From: Bradysia coprophila
Lineage: Eukaryota; Arthropoda; Insecta; Diptera; Sciaridae
Direction: 5' to 3'
NCBI RefSeq assembly: GCF_014529535.1
Contig: NW_023503592.1
Location: forward strand, 1,363,248 to 1,427,247
Length of the DNA stretch: 64,000 bases
Position 1 is the first letter of the stretch. The number at the start of each line of letters is the position of its first letter. Positions 1-11,437 of the stretch are shown here, one piece after another. The translations under genes and the position numbers were made by a program. The notes beneath the pieces were generated by a model that was given only the letters and a program-made list of their open reading frames with translations, ran no database searches and was not told where the DNA came from.

Positions 1-117
1 CAATAGCTACCAATAGACGCCAATAGCTACCAATAGACGCCAATAGCTACCAATAGACGCCAATAGCTACCAATAGACGCCAATAGCTACCAATAGACGC
101 CAATAGCTACCAATAAC
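1..117. repeat. 20-bp tandem repeat at window edge
   Basis: About six copies of a 20-bp unit (CAATAGCTACCAATAGACGC) run from the first base. The last unit degrades near 110-130. The unit is itself two related 10-mers sharing CAATAG. The array is cut by the window edge, so its full length is unknown. Confidence 0.95.
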
Positions 118-436
118 TAATAGACGCCAATAGCCATCTATGGAAGTTGGTGGGACAAGATTTGTTGTTTTCCCCTCGTTTCATACTATGTTTCTGGAGC
201 ACTGACATCGCACTTATTATTCCGGGCGTCATCGTCACGCCTGGTATTGTAGCAATTTTGAGGGAATTTTGTTAGGTCATGTTAGGACACGAAATAGGCG
301 CTCGATTCAATTAGTGTTTTCTTAAGTCTGAATTCACAGTCGTCTGTTTAACTCTCCGTTTACGGGACGTTTCTATTGTTTAGATGACTTTAGCATTGTT
401 TTAATTGTTAAGTAAACGTCGGGAAAACGGACGACT
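118..436. other. no gene seen
   Basis: AT-rich sequence between the tandem array and a foldback element. I see no coding exon, RNA gene or repeat with a clear boundary. Confidence 0.5.
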
Positions 437-685
437 GTTAGGCCGATTTACTGCTGATTTAGATAGCATGTAAAGTTAACGAGGATTTTCTTTTGTTTTC
501 AGCATTGCCTTAGAATGTCAAACTTGCATTTACTGCTAAATTTTATCAATTGAATTGAATAAATCAAGGAAAATTGGTAGCAAATGCAAGTTTGACATTT
601 TATACCAATGCGAAAAGAGCTGAAAACAAAGGAAATTTTTCGTTAACTTTGCATTGCTATCTAAATCAGCAGTTAAGCCCGCTCC
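437..685. repeat. imperfect foldback element (MITE-like)
   Basis: The left arm (about 437-540) reappears reverse-complemented at about 570-685. Both arms carry the segments CTGCTGATTTAGATAGCA and TTTGTTTTCAGC and a GTCAAACTTGCATTT core beside a short AT loop. The arms differ by several substitutions and small indels, so the insertion is not young. The loop-proximal core matches the small foldback at 46792-46875, which suggests one family. No target duplication was recognised. Confidence 0.7.
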
Positions 686-983
686 AAGCAATTTTACATT
701 GCTGTGATCAACAATTTTACCGAATTTTCCATTGTCTTCCACTCCGATACGTAGTCACTGCTGCCTTAAGTTTTTTTGGCGCCAAGGCCATTTTTAAATT
801 TACGTCACAAATTTTTCAAATGTTCAAATTTGTTTGGGCACTTGCTAAAGTGTCCATATAGAAAAGTTGTCGCATACGTTAAATAATGTAAATCCCAGCA
901 AGGCTAAATTGCTCGTGTGTTTTCGGCCTACGATTTTTTTTCCGTTTCTTCCAGCTGACGAAAAATTCTATTTCTCCCAACAG

Positions 984-3900
984 ATTTAAACTTCGACTCA
1001 AAGCCCTCACCAAGCGGACAAAATGAACACATTTTCTCGCAGCCGCGTGCCAGTTCCACATCACCGCACCAGCAATACAGCTTTCCCAATAGTACATCCG
1101 GCAGCAATGTTACGCCCAGCCGCGTCAACAGTCCATCGGTAATACCATCGGACAATGTACGATCGCCGCATCGACATTCAGATGCGTCTAGTGGCACAAG
1201 TGCCACTAGCCCAACTAGCCCAGCTAGTCCCACCAGTCCTGTGATAAGTGTCAATAGTTCGTCCAATTCGTCAGCCAGTACACCAACGACTGGCTCTAAA
1301 TCCCATTCACGTCGGTCTAGTCAAACGCAAGATGCACAACGGCCACTATCAAAGTCGACAAACGCATCCCAACGAAGCGAAGAGTTGCCATCCATTCACG
1401 AACAGCTGCCAAATAGTCGAATAAATAAATTGAAGCTGAGGCAAATAATCGATCACATTGAGTTGGCCAATTCGGACTGCGACTGTTCGGATGACGAGAC
1501 CATTTCAAAGTTCACTAAAGCATATATGAAGGCGAGTCCGTCAATTGAAAGTGACATTCGACAGCCAATCGAACCGGAGCCTGGACCGAGTGGCAATTCT
1601 GGAACGGTTGTCAGTGACACAAAACCTGGTGCAATCCATGGCGATAGTTCAAATGCATCATCCTTTGAAGAGCTCGGAGCTTCAGGTACATCGAACGGTG
1701 ATTGGCTGTTCATAACAAAACCACCGTCAGACGAACTGCCCACTGATGCTGCCATAAGCGCTGACTGCACTAACGGGGACATTTCGTCGGATGCCAATTT
1801 GACGCATGCAACATTCCAAAATGCTGATGCACATTCCAGTCAACAGAACATCTATCCGAGCACATCGGTCGATCAGCAGCGCGTTCGTCGGCTGGTTCGT
1901 CGTCGTTCGGATGGGCTAATTTACAATTCGTCCGGCTCGAAAATGTTTGTCGAAGCGATGGAGGAGGGAATGACAGCGGCGGCCGATGTAAGCGAGGACG
2001 AAACGTTGCGGAAGCGAACGAAGACGACCTCGTCATGTGATAAATGCGGCAAAAGTAAACGAAGTCTGAAGCGACATGTGGCTAAATTCAAACGTCAATT
2101 GGAAACGACAAATGCGTCGGAAATTGAAATCAAGAAACAACTGGAAGCTTTCTTGGAGTACCTCGAAATATGCCACAAAAATTCCTTTGATGGAACCGAC
2201 ACCGAATCGAATGACGAGCATCGAATCGATGACGCCGACAACAATACGAATGATGCCACGAGTCAGAATGTGACGGTGGGTGTTGAAGAAGTTTCCGACT
2301 TCGATCAGTTGAATGACGACGATGACAACTACGATTTTGAGTACGACGAAGGGATTCACGTGTACGGCACGGACCACGATGAAACCAAGGGTACACCACG
2401 GCAGTTTGTAGATATTAATGATTACGAGAACAGGTAAGTGTGTGTGTACCTTCGGATGAAGTTCACTTTACCCATACCCAGTGGAGCCAGTCTAACGCAT
2501 CGCATGATCTTATTGGTTGTCAGCTATTTAGCATGTTGTTCGGCAAGTTCTTAGCTCAATGTAGGCAACAGTAGGCAACTTATTCGGCAGATTTCAAATT
2601 ACTCCCCTAGTGTGTTAGATGTAAACCTTCTGAATACCTCAACCTGAGACCTTACCAAAAGCTTATCAGCCCTACGAGCCTTGGTTCTTGGGTGGTTTTC
2701 AGGACTACCTAGGGACCATTCATAAATGATGTCCACTACTTTTGATCGGTTTTAGACCCCCCTTACCCCATCTTCACGCAAAAATGGACATATTTGACAT
2801 ACTTTTGTTAGGTCCGTCACGTTTTCTTGAGTCCCCCTCCCCCTGACCGCGGACGTCATTTACAAACGGTTCCTTCTTCAGAGGTAAACTTGAAAATGCC
2901 GACGGATTTAATCTCCGAATCACTCACCTTACATTCCTCTCTTCATCGTCAAGTTGGCCTGAATTGGCTTCAGTGTTGGCTGCAATGCTTCCATTGGCTC
3001 CCGTGCCTTTATTAGCTTCCGTACCTCCATTAGCTTCCGAGCCTCCATTAGCTTCCGAGCCTCCATTAGCTTCAACGCCTCCACTAGCTTCAGTGCCGCC
3101 GTTAGCTTGAGTATCTCCGTCAACTACAGTCGCTTCATTGAGACTTTCATATCTCCATTGGCTACGAGTCTTATCTCAACATTTTTTACTTTTTTTTCTT
3201 TCAGCTCGGACCTGGACGATCTGTCGGTGAAGCAACTGAAAGAGATTCTAATGCTAAACCGAGTCGATTTCAAAGGGTGCTGTGAAAAAACGGAATTACT
3301 CGAACGAGTGAAACGACTGTGGAATGAATTACATTCCGTTCCTGGTAAGCAAACATAAAAATGTAAATTAACTCATTGTACTGTGCTAAACAACAGTTCG
3401 GATTTTTGCTATTCTGTCAAATTTGCACAACCGGTCATGGATTTATTCGTATCAGATCAACCAGAACTTGAAATTACCGGGTTTTAAGTCAACCGTTTCG
3501 GGTTCAGAGAGAATAGTTAGCAAATTGAGAAATCGGAACTGTTGTCTATGTACCTGAACCAAAATCCGAGAAGCCAAAAGCACGTCAGTCCCTCTGTCCG
3601 ATGGTTTAAAACGAGACAGTGTGTAAGTGGCAAAAAAAGTGGCGAAAATTTCATTGTAGAAGTAATGAGACAATATACACTGTCATGAAGTGTGTGAGGG
3701 CTAGTTGTATGTTGGAATTGGTGTATTTATAATAGATGTCAATATAGAAAATTTAGCAACAAATTATGCTGAGAACAAACGAGACTTTTCAAAACGTATT
3801 TTGTATTTGTATTTAAAAGCTCTTGCTTTGGTTCACAGAATACGTTTTAATTGTTACCAAATTTTTATATTTTCGATCAATATGAACGATGGGCGAAAGG

Positions 3901-4529
3901 GAATTAGATAAAATTCAATCTTCAGATTTTGAACACATTCTTATTGAGTGAGAATATGAAAATTTGATTAACAATTAAAACACAGTCTGTGAACCAAAGC
4001 AAGAGCTTTTAAAAGATATAAAGAAATAAATGAAAATTGGTAACGAAATGCAAGGTTGGCATCTATTATAAATACACCAATTCCAACATACAACTAGCCC
4101 TCACACTCTTCATGACAGTGTATATTGTCTCATTACTTCTTCAATGAAATTTTCGCCACTTTTTTGCCACTTACACACTGTCTCCTATTCCAGTTTGTTA
4201 TAACACAATTGTGGTCGCAGTCTCAACTGTTGGAAGACTGTGCTAACTGTTCGAACTGGAACACTCTGTAGGGACTGATATAATGCAACTGTGCTCTCGG
4301 CCAATTGATTTTTTCAAGGTTGATTTTCTCTAACATTTCTCTCTCTCCTCCAGCCGTCGATAAACTACCATCGGATGATTTGTGTAAAATTTGCATGGAT
4401 GCGCCGATCGAATGTGTAATATTGGAATGTGGTCACATGGCAACATGTACAGGTTGCGGCAAAGTGCTCAGCGAGTGTCCGATCTGTCGACAATACATAG
4501 TTAGAGTAGTTCGATTCTTTAGAGCTTAG
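984..4529 (+). CDS. RNF34/rififylin-like RING E3 ubiquitin ligase (3' part)
   Basis: Three exons join in frame: 984-2433, 3205-3344 and 4354-4529 (stop TAG). About 587 residues are visible. The first exon opens after a CAG acceptor with no usable in-frame ATG nearby, so 5' exons must lie upstream, probably including the FYVE-like zinc finger typical of the family. Exon one encodes a long Ser/Thr-rich, then acidic, low-complexity linker. Exon two encodes a SAP-like helical segment containing [10 protein letters not shown] and GCCEK, as in RNF34/RFFL. Exon three encodes a C-terminal C3HC4 RING with [16 protein letters not shown] and ECPICRQY, ending RFFRA. In vertebrates these proteins ubiquitinate caspases, p53-pathway factors and membrane cargo; that role is family knowledge. 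An ATTAAA lies at 4556-4561. The linker is longer than in the human proteins (about 370 residues in total). Orthology is confident; the start is unknown. Confidence 0.9.
2990..3125. repeat. 18-bp minisatellite in RNF34-like intron
   Basis: Roughly seven degenerate copies of an 18-bp unit close to CCTCCATTAGCTTCCGAG lie just upstream of the second visible exon. The minus strand reads as a repetitive Met-Glu-Ala-Arg-Lys-Leu peptide, an artefact of the 18-bp (six-codon) period. The preceding part of the intron (about 2700-2850) holds a degenerate dispersed repeat, with related text near 48640-48740 and 54450-54550. Confidence 0.85.
3613..4184. repeat. long foldback element in RNF34-like intron
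   Basis: Arms of about 200-225 bp (3613-3839 and 3986-4184) are near-perfect inverted copies around a loop of about 145 bp. The outer end is GAGACAGTGTGTAAGTGG and the arms share AAAGCTCTTGCTTTGGTTCAC. It lies in sense-transcribed intron sequence, so the nascent transcript could form a long hairpin. There is no coding capacity. Confidence 0.85.
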
Positions 4530-4837
4530 CTGGGAGAAAGAGATTTTTGATTTCGATTAAAATTTTGAAAATTCATATCTTACGTGTAGTGGAAAACTTG
4601 CTGTGGGTTCGTTCGAAAATGAGTTTGGATTATACGAAAAATGGACAGATCCATTGACAAATGAAACACCAAAAAATACGTTTATTGTAAACATACAAAA
4701 CAAAAATTAAATTTTTATGCTGCAGACCAACTAGGGAAGGAAAGTTGAGGGCTGTGATCTATTTAGAAATGTTCGAAAGTGGTCGTCGACCATCAGTTAC
4801 TTCGGACCACATCGAAGCAATCGGTTCATGTCTTAAA
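4530..4837. other. 3' flank of the RNF34-like gene
   Basis: AT-rich 3' flank carrying the candidate poly(A) signal (ATTAAA, 4556-4561). I see no further gene or repeat. Confidence 0.5.
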
Positions 4838-5207
4838 GACTGTTTCACCCGGAAAATTAACGTCGAGTTTTCCGGGTGCGCATCGTTCTTCCGACACATT
4901 ACCTATCTAGGAAAAACTTTGTAGAAGAAACTACATAAAAATTTTCACGTTCCGCGTCGCGCAACACGATTTTCATTTCCTTATAATTCGCTAAAAACGA
5001 TCAGCTGATTGACATTTATGTATGACATTTTTTACATCAGCTGATCAGTTTTAGCGAATTATAAGGAAATTAAAATCGCGTTGCGCGACGCGGAACGTGA
5101 AAATTTTTATGTAGTTTCTTCTACAAAGTTTTTCCTAGATAGGTAATGTGTCGGAAGAACGATGCGCACCCGGAAAACTCGACGTTAATTTTCCGGGTTA
5201 AACAGAC
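4838..5207. repeat. near-perfect hairpin element, arms about 175 bp
   Basis: The left arm (4838-5013) and right arm (5034-5207) are nearly identical inverted copies separated by about 20-25 bp. The ends read GTTTCACCCGG against CCGGGTTAAAC, and the arms share CGTCGCGCAACACG-like and AACTTTGTAGAAGAAACTAC segments. Arm identity is the highest of the foldbacks in this window, so the insertion is probably recent. There is no coding capacity. Confidence 0.9.
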
Positions 5208-5265
5208 ATTGTCTTTACTGAAGACACCCTCTAGCGCGAATTTGAATTTCGATTGGGTATAGATT

Positions 5266-5336
5266 TATCGACGATTCACCGGGAATTCATCGACGATTCA
5301 CCGGGAATTCATCGACGATTCACCGAAAATTCATCG
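5266..5336. repeat. 22-bp tandem triplet
   Basis: Three copies of a 22-bp unit containing CGACGATTCACCGGGAATTC. The third copy is slightly diverged. Confidence 0.85.
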
Positions 5337-7539
5337 TCAGCGTTACACCAGGACCAAACGAATTGTGGCCTGCACTAAAATTCGAACGAAACTTGCATTG
5401 TACCTTCAGTGGCAGGGCCGGACTGGCCACTAAAGGGCATTCATATGAATTATAAGACAAAGGGTCAGATAAAGCGCTTTTGGTGGGAAAGAGACGCTTC
5501 GAAAGACGTCAATTGAGCAAAATGAATTAAATTATCAAAAACGCACATATGTATGATATTCCTCGTTACCGTATATGGCCAGTCCGAGCCTGTTCAGCGG
5601 TTAGATATGCTTTGGAACAAATCGACTTTAAGTGAAAATCGAGTCTATTTTCAGGAATTTTGGAGTTGCACTACCAGCACCGGCATTAACTGACCTTCCC
5701 GCTAGTTTCGTCCTAGAAATATAGCACTCTGACAAATTCATTCGTCAGGAGTCACTACTGGTTCGCCTGCAGATTAAATATACCGGGGATGTGATTAACC
5801 TGTCTGTTGATCATTAATAAAATCAAGAAGAAGAATTTTTCCAATTCGCTTCTCTAGTTCAACAATTAGATAGAGTACGACAGGGTCGACTTGTCTACCT
5901 GACGGCCTATCAGGTGATTTATGAAGCGTCTGAAATAATTTTAGCGGCCAGAGCTGCTCTTAAAAAAAGCGAACGGTCCATCGAGCTCCGCCCGATTACC
6001 CAATATGACCATCCCGGGCCTGGAATACGATTTCTAACCCAATTTTTCTGAATATCAAGCCCCGGGGAAACCAACTGAAAGCGAGATTCGTAATCTGCAG
6101 CACCTTATGCCGTATAATGTTAAAACTTTTTTGAATTATTGTCAGGAGTAATTTTAAACATTTTAAAGCAATCATTACCATGCAATGGAGTGCGGACTAT
6201 CTATCGGAAAACAGTCTCATTCACAATTTATATTAGAGTGAAGATAAGAATTGGGAAAATGTTGTCCTAAAAATAGTCCTGCCTGTTAAGTCATTTCACT
6301 TTATATGGCGACCACTAGTGGGATTTTCGTCACTATTTGTGGTAGAATATTTTTACACGCATCAAGTTACAAATATTGCAATATACGATGTTAATATAAC
6401 GTGAAACAGTCCAAGGACAACGGTAATGTCCATTACATTTAATAAATCCAGCAAATTGCTGCAAACGCTATTGTGTTGCAAACGCAATTGTGCTGCAAAT
6501 GCAATTGTGCCAAAAACGTTAAGACTTAGTGAGTGATACTAGATCACATCGGATGCTGCGAAGAATTGACAAGCGTGTCTCTTGAGCCACAAGCTTCAGT
6601 AACTGTCCTTTCAACAAGTACAATATTTGTATCCAAACCGAAACCTGAGTATGCAACTTCTCTTGTTGAAAATCAGTTACCGAAGCAAGTTGCTCATTGA
6701 GCAATGCTCAAAGAAAACACGAGTGAGTTTACGTGTGTCCGAATGAATTACACAGCATCCAACCTCGCATCCAACGTATTCTGATTCATTGCTTACCCTC
6801 AGTCGGGACAGGCAAATCACACTCGGCAAATCGAAAAGTTCCCAGCAAGGACGTCACGTAAGCACTTAAAGTAAAAACTTTTCCCGGAGCATCTTTTCCT
6901 CCGAAATAGTTATATTTTGTCAAATTTTCAATATGTCCAGAGTAACAATTTTATTACCAAACTCTCACACATCGTGTTTCGCTAACACCTTCATAACAGA
7001 AAAGGCAGTGTAAGAATCTGACGTTTCAGGTTGTGGTTTACGAGGAATCGATATCTAATGTTGTGTATCTCGTTCCCTCCACAGTCGAATGATATTACGA
7101 AGTCTAGAGACCTTGGTATCACATTGAGATTTTTTAAAGTTGGCATTTAGGAGGAACATAGAAAGTAACGGCTGGAATCTCACAAATGGACGCTATAGCG
7201 TGAAGTGACTTGAGCATTATTCTTATCCTACGTAAAAAAAGTGTTAAAACAAGTTATAGAAATTCGGTTTTAATAAAAAAAAGTCATCATTAAATAGGGA
7301 ATTAATAAAAGGATAACGCTGTGCTCTGCGAAGCATTTTTATGTATAACGAAATTAAATATAGTGGAAACATTATTTTTTTTCATTATTTTGAGCAAAAT
7401 TGGTCGAACATTATGAAGACATTAAAAATAATAAAATTTCAGATTTAAATTCGTTTTTATTTCAATGGTACGTCCACCCATCTGTACTCTAATAGAGTTT
7501 AAGCGGAGGTAGTTTGACCTTATCACGTTTAACCAAAAT
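5337..7539. other. gene-poor interval with short repeats
   Basis: No coding exon is convincing here. A short block at about 6440-6515 has four degenerate copies of an 18-20 bp unit resembling TTGTGCTGCAAATGCAA. At about 5735-5840 a segment ends ATTAATAAAATCAAGAAGAAGAA, which could be the 3' tail of an unidentified non-LTR element. Open frames near 5996-6181 and 6519-6704 are short and have no recognisable domain. Confidence 0.5.
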
Positions 7540-8100
7540 ACCTAACAACGTATAAAGTAATTTTGAAAAAAAAACGCCGACCCGTTCAAAACACCTAACC
7601 GTATCAAAATCCTATAATGTGAAACTCATCATCTCTATCACTTCATTCTCTTCTCTGCTGAAAAGCTATGAGCCCTAAAATCACTTACATTACTCCTTCT
7701 TTGCCTTGTTATCATGCATAAAGAAATTGCCGGAAGAAATGTCGACAGCCCCGTAAGAAGTCAAATTTAATAAATTCCTACATGAACCGCTATATAGCGC
7801 CATATTTAACTATATTTTACTATAAATGATGACTTTACAGATAAATATGCAACTATATAGCTGAAAAGAGCTATATATGGCTGTATATAGCTAAATATAG
7901 CTGTATATAGATGTCCACATGCCTGCAACCACCGACACATAAACAGTTACTTCTCTGTTAACATAACCTGTCTAAGTACCATTTTTCCCAAGATATTTTT
8001 TTCCCGCCGATTTGGCATCTCTGGACCACCACAATAGGTTCCCCTTACTCAGGGAGTCCAATTCGACTTCGTGCGGGTCTAAAAATCGGCTCAGTCGACC
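7540..8100. mobile_element. dispersed repeat with GACCCGTACGAA-type ends (copy 1)
   Basis: This segment aligns by eye with 35867-36910 over several blocks, including a CTATATAGC-rich stretch with many TATAG palindromes. The ends read CGCCGACCCGTTC on the left and GTGCGGGTCTAAAAA on the right, a degenerate inverted pair related to the CCCCGTACGAAGTAC module found elsewhere in the window. It contains no open frame with a domain. Compared with copy 2 it lacks an internal block, so one copy is deleted or the other has an insertion. Confidence 0.7.
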
Positions 8101-8650
8101 AGTTAAAACAGCCAGCCGGGTCATGTTTTCGAATAAATTTTTTTGAATTTTGTGCTGAAAGTTAGGACAAGTAAGACAAATTATTACGAATTTTCAAAAA
8201 TAAGGACGAGTTGGACATTCCAGACAAATGGGAGGCCTGAAGTAATCATTAACTTTGCAGAGGATATTTTGTCTGGATGTTATTTTGTCCTACAGACCAT
8301 TTTAGGTGAACTCATTCTGCGCCTGAATCGTTTAAGCCAGGAGCCGACACATTTTGGTTGACACCTCAACGGCGCTCAAAACTTGACTGCATACTGCTCA
8401 AAAGGTAGGTAATGTACGTATAATTTCCTTCCCTTCACCTACGTTTTCAGCAGGTTCCACCTTTTGAACATCTCGGCGAACATCTCAGTTGTTTTGGAAG
8501 TAAGCGGAGGACTTGCGTCACATTTCCGTAAACAATTTAGTTTTGACTGCATATGAAAATTCTCTGCATTATCAACTTGCTTGATTTATTTCAATTTTCA
8601 TCAGAGTCTACACAATTTTTTAATCATTCTTTTTAAGTGGATTTGTTGTT
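8101..8650. other. no gene seen
   Basis: A 72-codon open frame at 8143-8361 has no recognisable domain. The rest is AT-rich and non-coding by eye. Confidence 0.45.
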
Positions 8651-8655
8651 GTAAC

Positions 8656-8921
8656 CTAAGAGTAACCTAGAGAGGAAATTTCGAACAAAATTACGTAAAA
8701 TATGTGGAACCTACATGAAATACGAAATGTTTATTGGTATGTGTGTTTGCCCTCGTAATTATTTGCCGCTCTCCAAACTATCCAGAATGAAATCCACCGA
8801 ATGGCAATGTATTGGTGTAAAATTATATGAAATGTGTATATTATACAAACTGATGTTGGGACCACGGACCACATTTCGTCGTACAAATTTCCTCTCTAGG
8901 TATAATTACTGTAAGGTAACA
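8656..8921. mobile_element. MITE-like element, TIR family CTTAGAGTAATTATA
   Basis: Inverted ends of about 60 bp (8656-8715 and 8862-8921) share CTAGAGAGGAAATTT and a GTGG(A/T)CC segment. The same ends bound the 18710-19719 element. Flanks share GTAAC, but I could not establish a full target duplication. Confidence 0.7.
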
Positions 8922-8926
8922 GGTAG

Positions 8927-9392
8927 GCAAACACAGTTCCATGGGTCTTCTACGAAACCAGGCGGGCAGGTGAATTTACCACAAGGTGACAGAGATCTTA
9001 TTATTGGAATTTTTATATGAATTTTTAAGAACTTTTGAGAATTTTAGGAACTTTGAAGAATTTTTAGGAATTTTAAAAAAAAATTTAAGAATTTAATTGT
9101 TTTTGCTGTAAAATAAGATAAATTAATACAAACTTACAAGTGGTAGGAAAATTGACGAATTGACTCCTAATTAATATGAAGACAATTTTGAGTTTGAAAC
9201 TAGGCCCCACCTCTTTGGTGGGTCAGGTCCCATGACTGACTAAGTTTTCCAATAATTGCAGTCCCAGTTTTCTTACCATTTTAAAATGAGCTGGTGTTTT
9301 TAAGAACACAAAATTATAGTCAGATGAAAAATCGATGCAAGAATGGTCTAAAACGAAAACAAAAGAATGATCGAGTCTGGTTTGTGACTTTT
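8927..9392. other. no gene seen
   Basis: AT-rich sequence with poly(A)/TTTAAGAA low-complexity stretches near 9020-9100. It abuts the left edge of the 144-bp array; the 5' end of that element is missing here. Confidence 0.5.
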
Positions 9393-10769
9393 ACATATAA
9401 CTCGAGCAAATTTCATCCGTTTTTCGTAATTTTTGTTTCATTTGGGAGGTAATCGAATGCCGAATAGAATGTTGTTGAAAAAAAAATTAAATTTGGGTCC
9501 TTGGCCTAAGGCCGCTACTAGGGCCCTATGTGTATTTCACATATAACTCGAGTAAATTTCATCCGTTTTTCGTAATTTTTGTTTCATTTGGAAGGTAATC
9601 AAAGGCCGAATAGAATGTTGTTGAAAAAAAAATTAAATTTGGGTCCTTGGACTAAGGCCACTACTAGGGCCCTATGTGTATTTTACATATAACTCGAGCA
9701 AATTTCATCCGTTTTTCGTAATTTTTGTTTCATTTGGGAGGTAATCAAAAGCCGAATAGAATGTTGTTGAAAAAAATTAAATTTGGGTCCTCGGACTAAG
9801 GCCGCTACTAGGGCTCTATGTGTATTTTACATATAACTCGAGCAAATTTCATCCTTTTTTCGTAATTTTTGTTTCATTTGGAAGGTAATCAAAGGCCGAA
9901 TAGAATGCTGTTGAAAAAAAATTAAATTTGGGTCCTTGGACTAAGGCCACTACTAGGGCCGTATGTGTATTTTACATATAACTCGAGCAAATTTCATCCG
10001 TTTTTCGTAATTTTTGTTTCATTTGGGAGGTAATCAAAGGCCGAATAGAATGTAGTTGAAAAAAAAATTAAATTTGGGTCCTCGGACTAAGGCCGCTACT
10101 AGGGCCCTATGCGTATTTTACATACAACTCGAGTAAATTTCATCCGTTTTTCGTAATTTTTGTTTCATTTGAAAGATAATCGAACACCGAATAGAATGTT
10201 GTTGAAAAAATTAAATTTGGGTCCTCGGACTAAGGCCGTTACTAGGGCCCTATGTGTATTTTACATATAACTCGAGCAAATTTCATCCGTTTTTCGTAAT
10301 TTTTGTTTCATTTGGAAGGTAATCAAAAGCCGAATAGAATGTTGTTGAAAAAAATTAAATTTGGGTCCTCGGACTAAGGCCGCTACTAGGGCTCTATGTG
10401 TATTTTACATATAACTCGAGCAAATTTCATCCGTTTTTCGTAATTTTTGTTTCATTTGGAAGGTAATCAAAGGCCGAATAGAATGTAGTTGAAAAAAAAA
10501 ATTAAATTTGGATCCTCGGACTGAGGCCGATACTAGGCCCTATGTGTATTTATACTCAATAAATTTGAAAGGAACGTCGTACGGGGCTTCGTAATTGCGC
10601 TATGCGCAATTTCTAAGATGTACACATTACATAATAATTTTACTTTAACTACTTTAACCAGCGCAATAGGCTTACGGTCAAAGTAGGGTGACAGACGCAC
10701 TAGGGTCACGTACGCAATAGATATACGGGTTTGTACGGGGCTCAGTCGCAGCAAACGCTCCGACTGTTC
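9393..10769. mobile_element. 5'-truncated CCCCGTACGAAG-family element: 144-bp tandem array plus right end
   Basis: Eight tandem monomers of 143-146 bp run from 9393 to 10545. Each contains ACATATAACTCGAG, CATCCGTTTTTCGTAATTTT, GGTAATC and GGGCCCTATGTGTATTT. After the array comes a 220-bp right end with GTCGTACGGGGCTTCG, the palindrome TTGCGCTATGCGCAA and a terminal CGCTCCGACTGTTCTGAT. The whole right part is nearly identical to 56760-57023. The left terminal module seen at 55282 is absent, so this copy is 5'-truncated. The right end abuts a broken zinc-finger gene. Confidence 0.9.
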
Positions 10770-10776
10770 TGATGGC

Positions 10777-11218
10777 TCGTTTATTACACTCGCTGCATTC
10801 GAATAACTTTTCTCCGGTGTGGACGCGCATTATATGCTCTTTCAACCTCGACTGGTGCTGTAAAAGCCAATCACTCAAAGTGCACAAACTAACGCACACG
10901 GAAAGGGAAAGATCGTTTTCTTGCGACAAATGTGAGAAGCGATTTTTAGACAAGACCCACCTTACACGTCACCGAAAAATGCACGATGCAGTCGGAAAGC
11001 AATATTCTTGCGACGAGTGTAAAAAGACGTTTGGCTATAAGCAGTCCCTACAAGTACACAAACGACAACACAGCGGAGCACAACAATTCCCTTGTGACGA
11101 GTGCGAAAAGTCATTTGGCTACAAGCATGGCCTAGAAGCGCATAAACTGCAGCATCTCATCGAATTTCGTTTATCGTTGACCTTTTTAATTTCGATCAAA
11201 AACACAACAAACAATTGA
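10777..11218 (+). pseudogene. C2H2 zinc-finger gene fragment with inverted segment
   Basis: From about 10857 the plus strand encodes a partial finger and three C2H2 fingers (CDKCEKRFLDKTHLTRHRK, CDECKKTFGYKQSLQVHKR and CDECEKSFGYKHGLEAHKL types), ending at a stop at 11218. The segment 10777-10855 is coding on the opposite strand: it reads HTGEKLFECSECNKR, the classic inter-finger linker plus the start of the next finger. So part of the gene has been inverted, and the broken edge touches the end of the repeat element at 10769. I take this as a rearranged fragment and not a functional gene. Confidence 0.75.
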
Positions 11219-11437
11219 CTTTGTATAAACGAATGATTGTATTCTGACAATCTCAAATCGCTCGCGAAGGATAAATTACTGTTTTCAATTTAGATAAAAA
11301 AGCGACAACAAATGAATCAAATCCAGTTGACAACATAGTCCCGACCGAAAGTGCTATTATAATTCGATATAATTTTGCAAATTTTCTTCAAACATTAAAA
11401 AATTTGCGGTAAAAAATATCTGCGCGATACATCAGGA

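Noticed and set aside
1..117. Possible CRISPR-like array
   Set aside because: Units are contiguous 20-mers with no unique spacers, in a eukaryotic context.
574..861. 95-codon open frame
   Set aside because: Lies across the arm of a foldback; no domain and no splice or start context.
2929..3123. Repetitive Met-Glu-Ala-Arg-Lys-Leu frame on the minus strand
   Set aside because: Produced by an 18-bp minisatellite in an intron of the opposite-strand gene.
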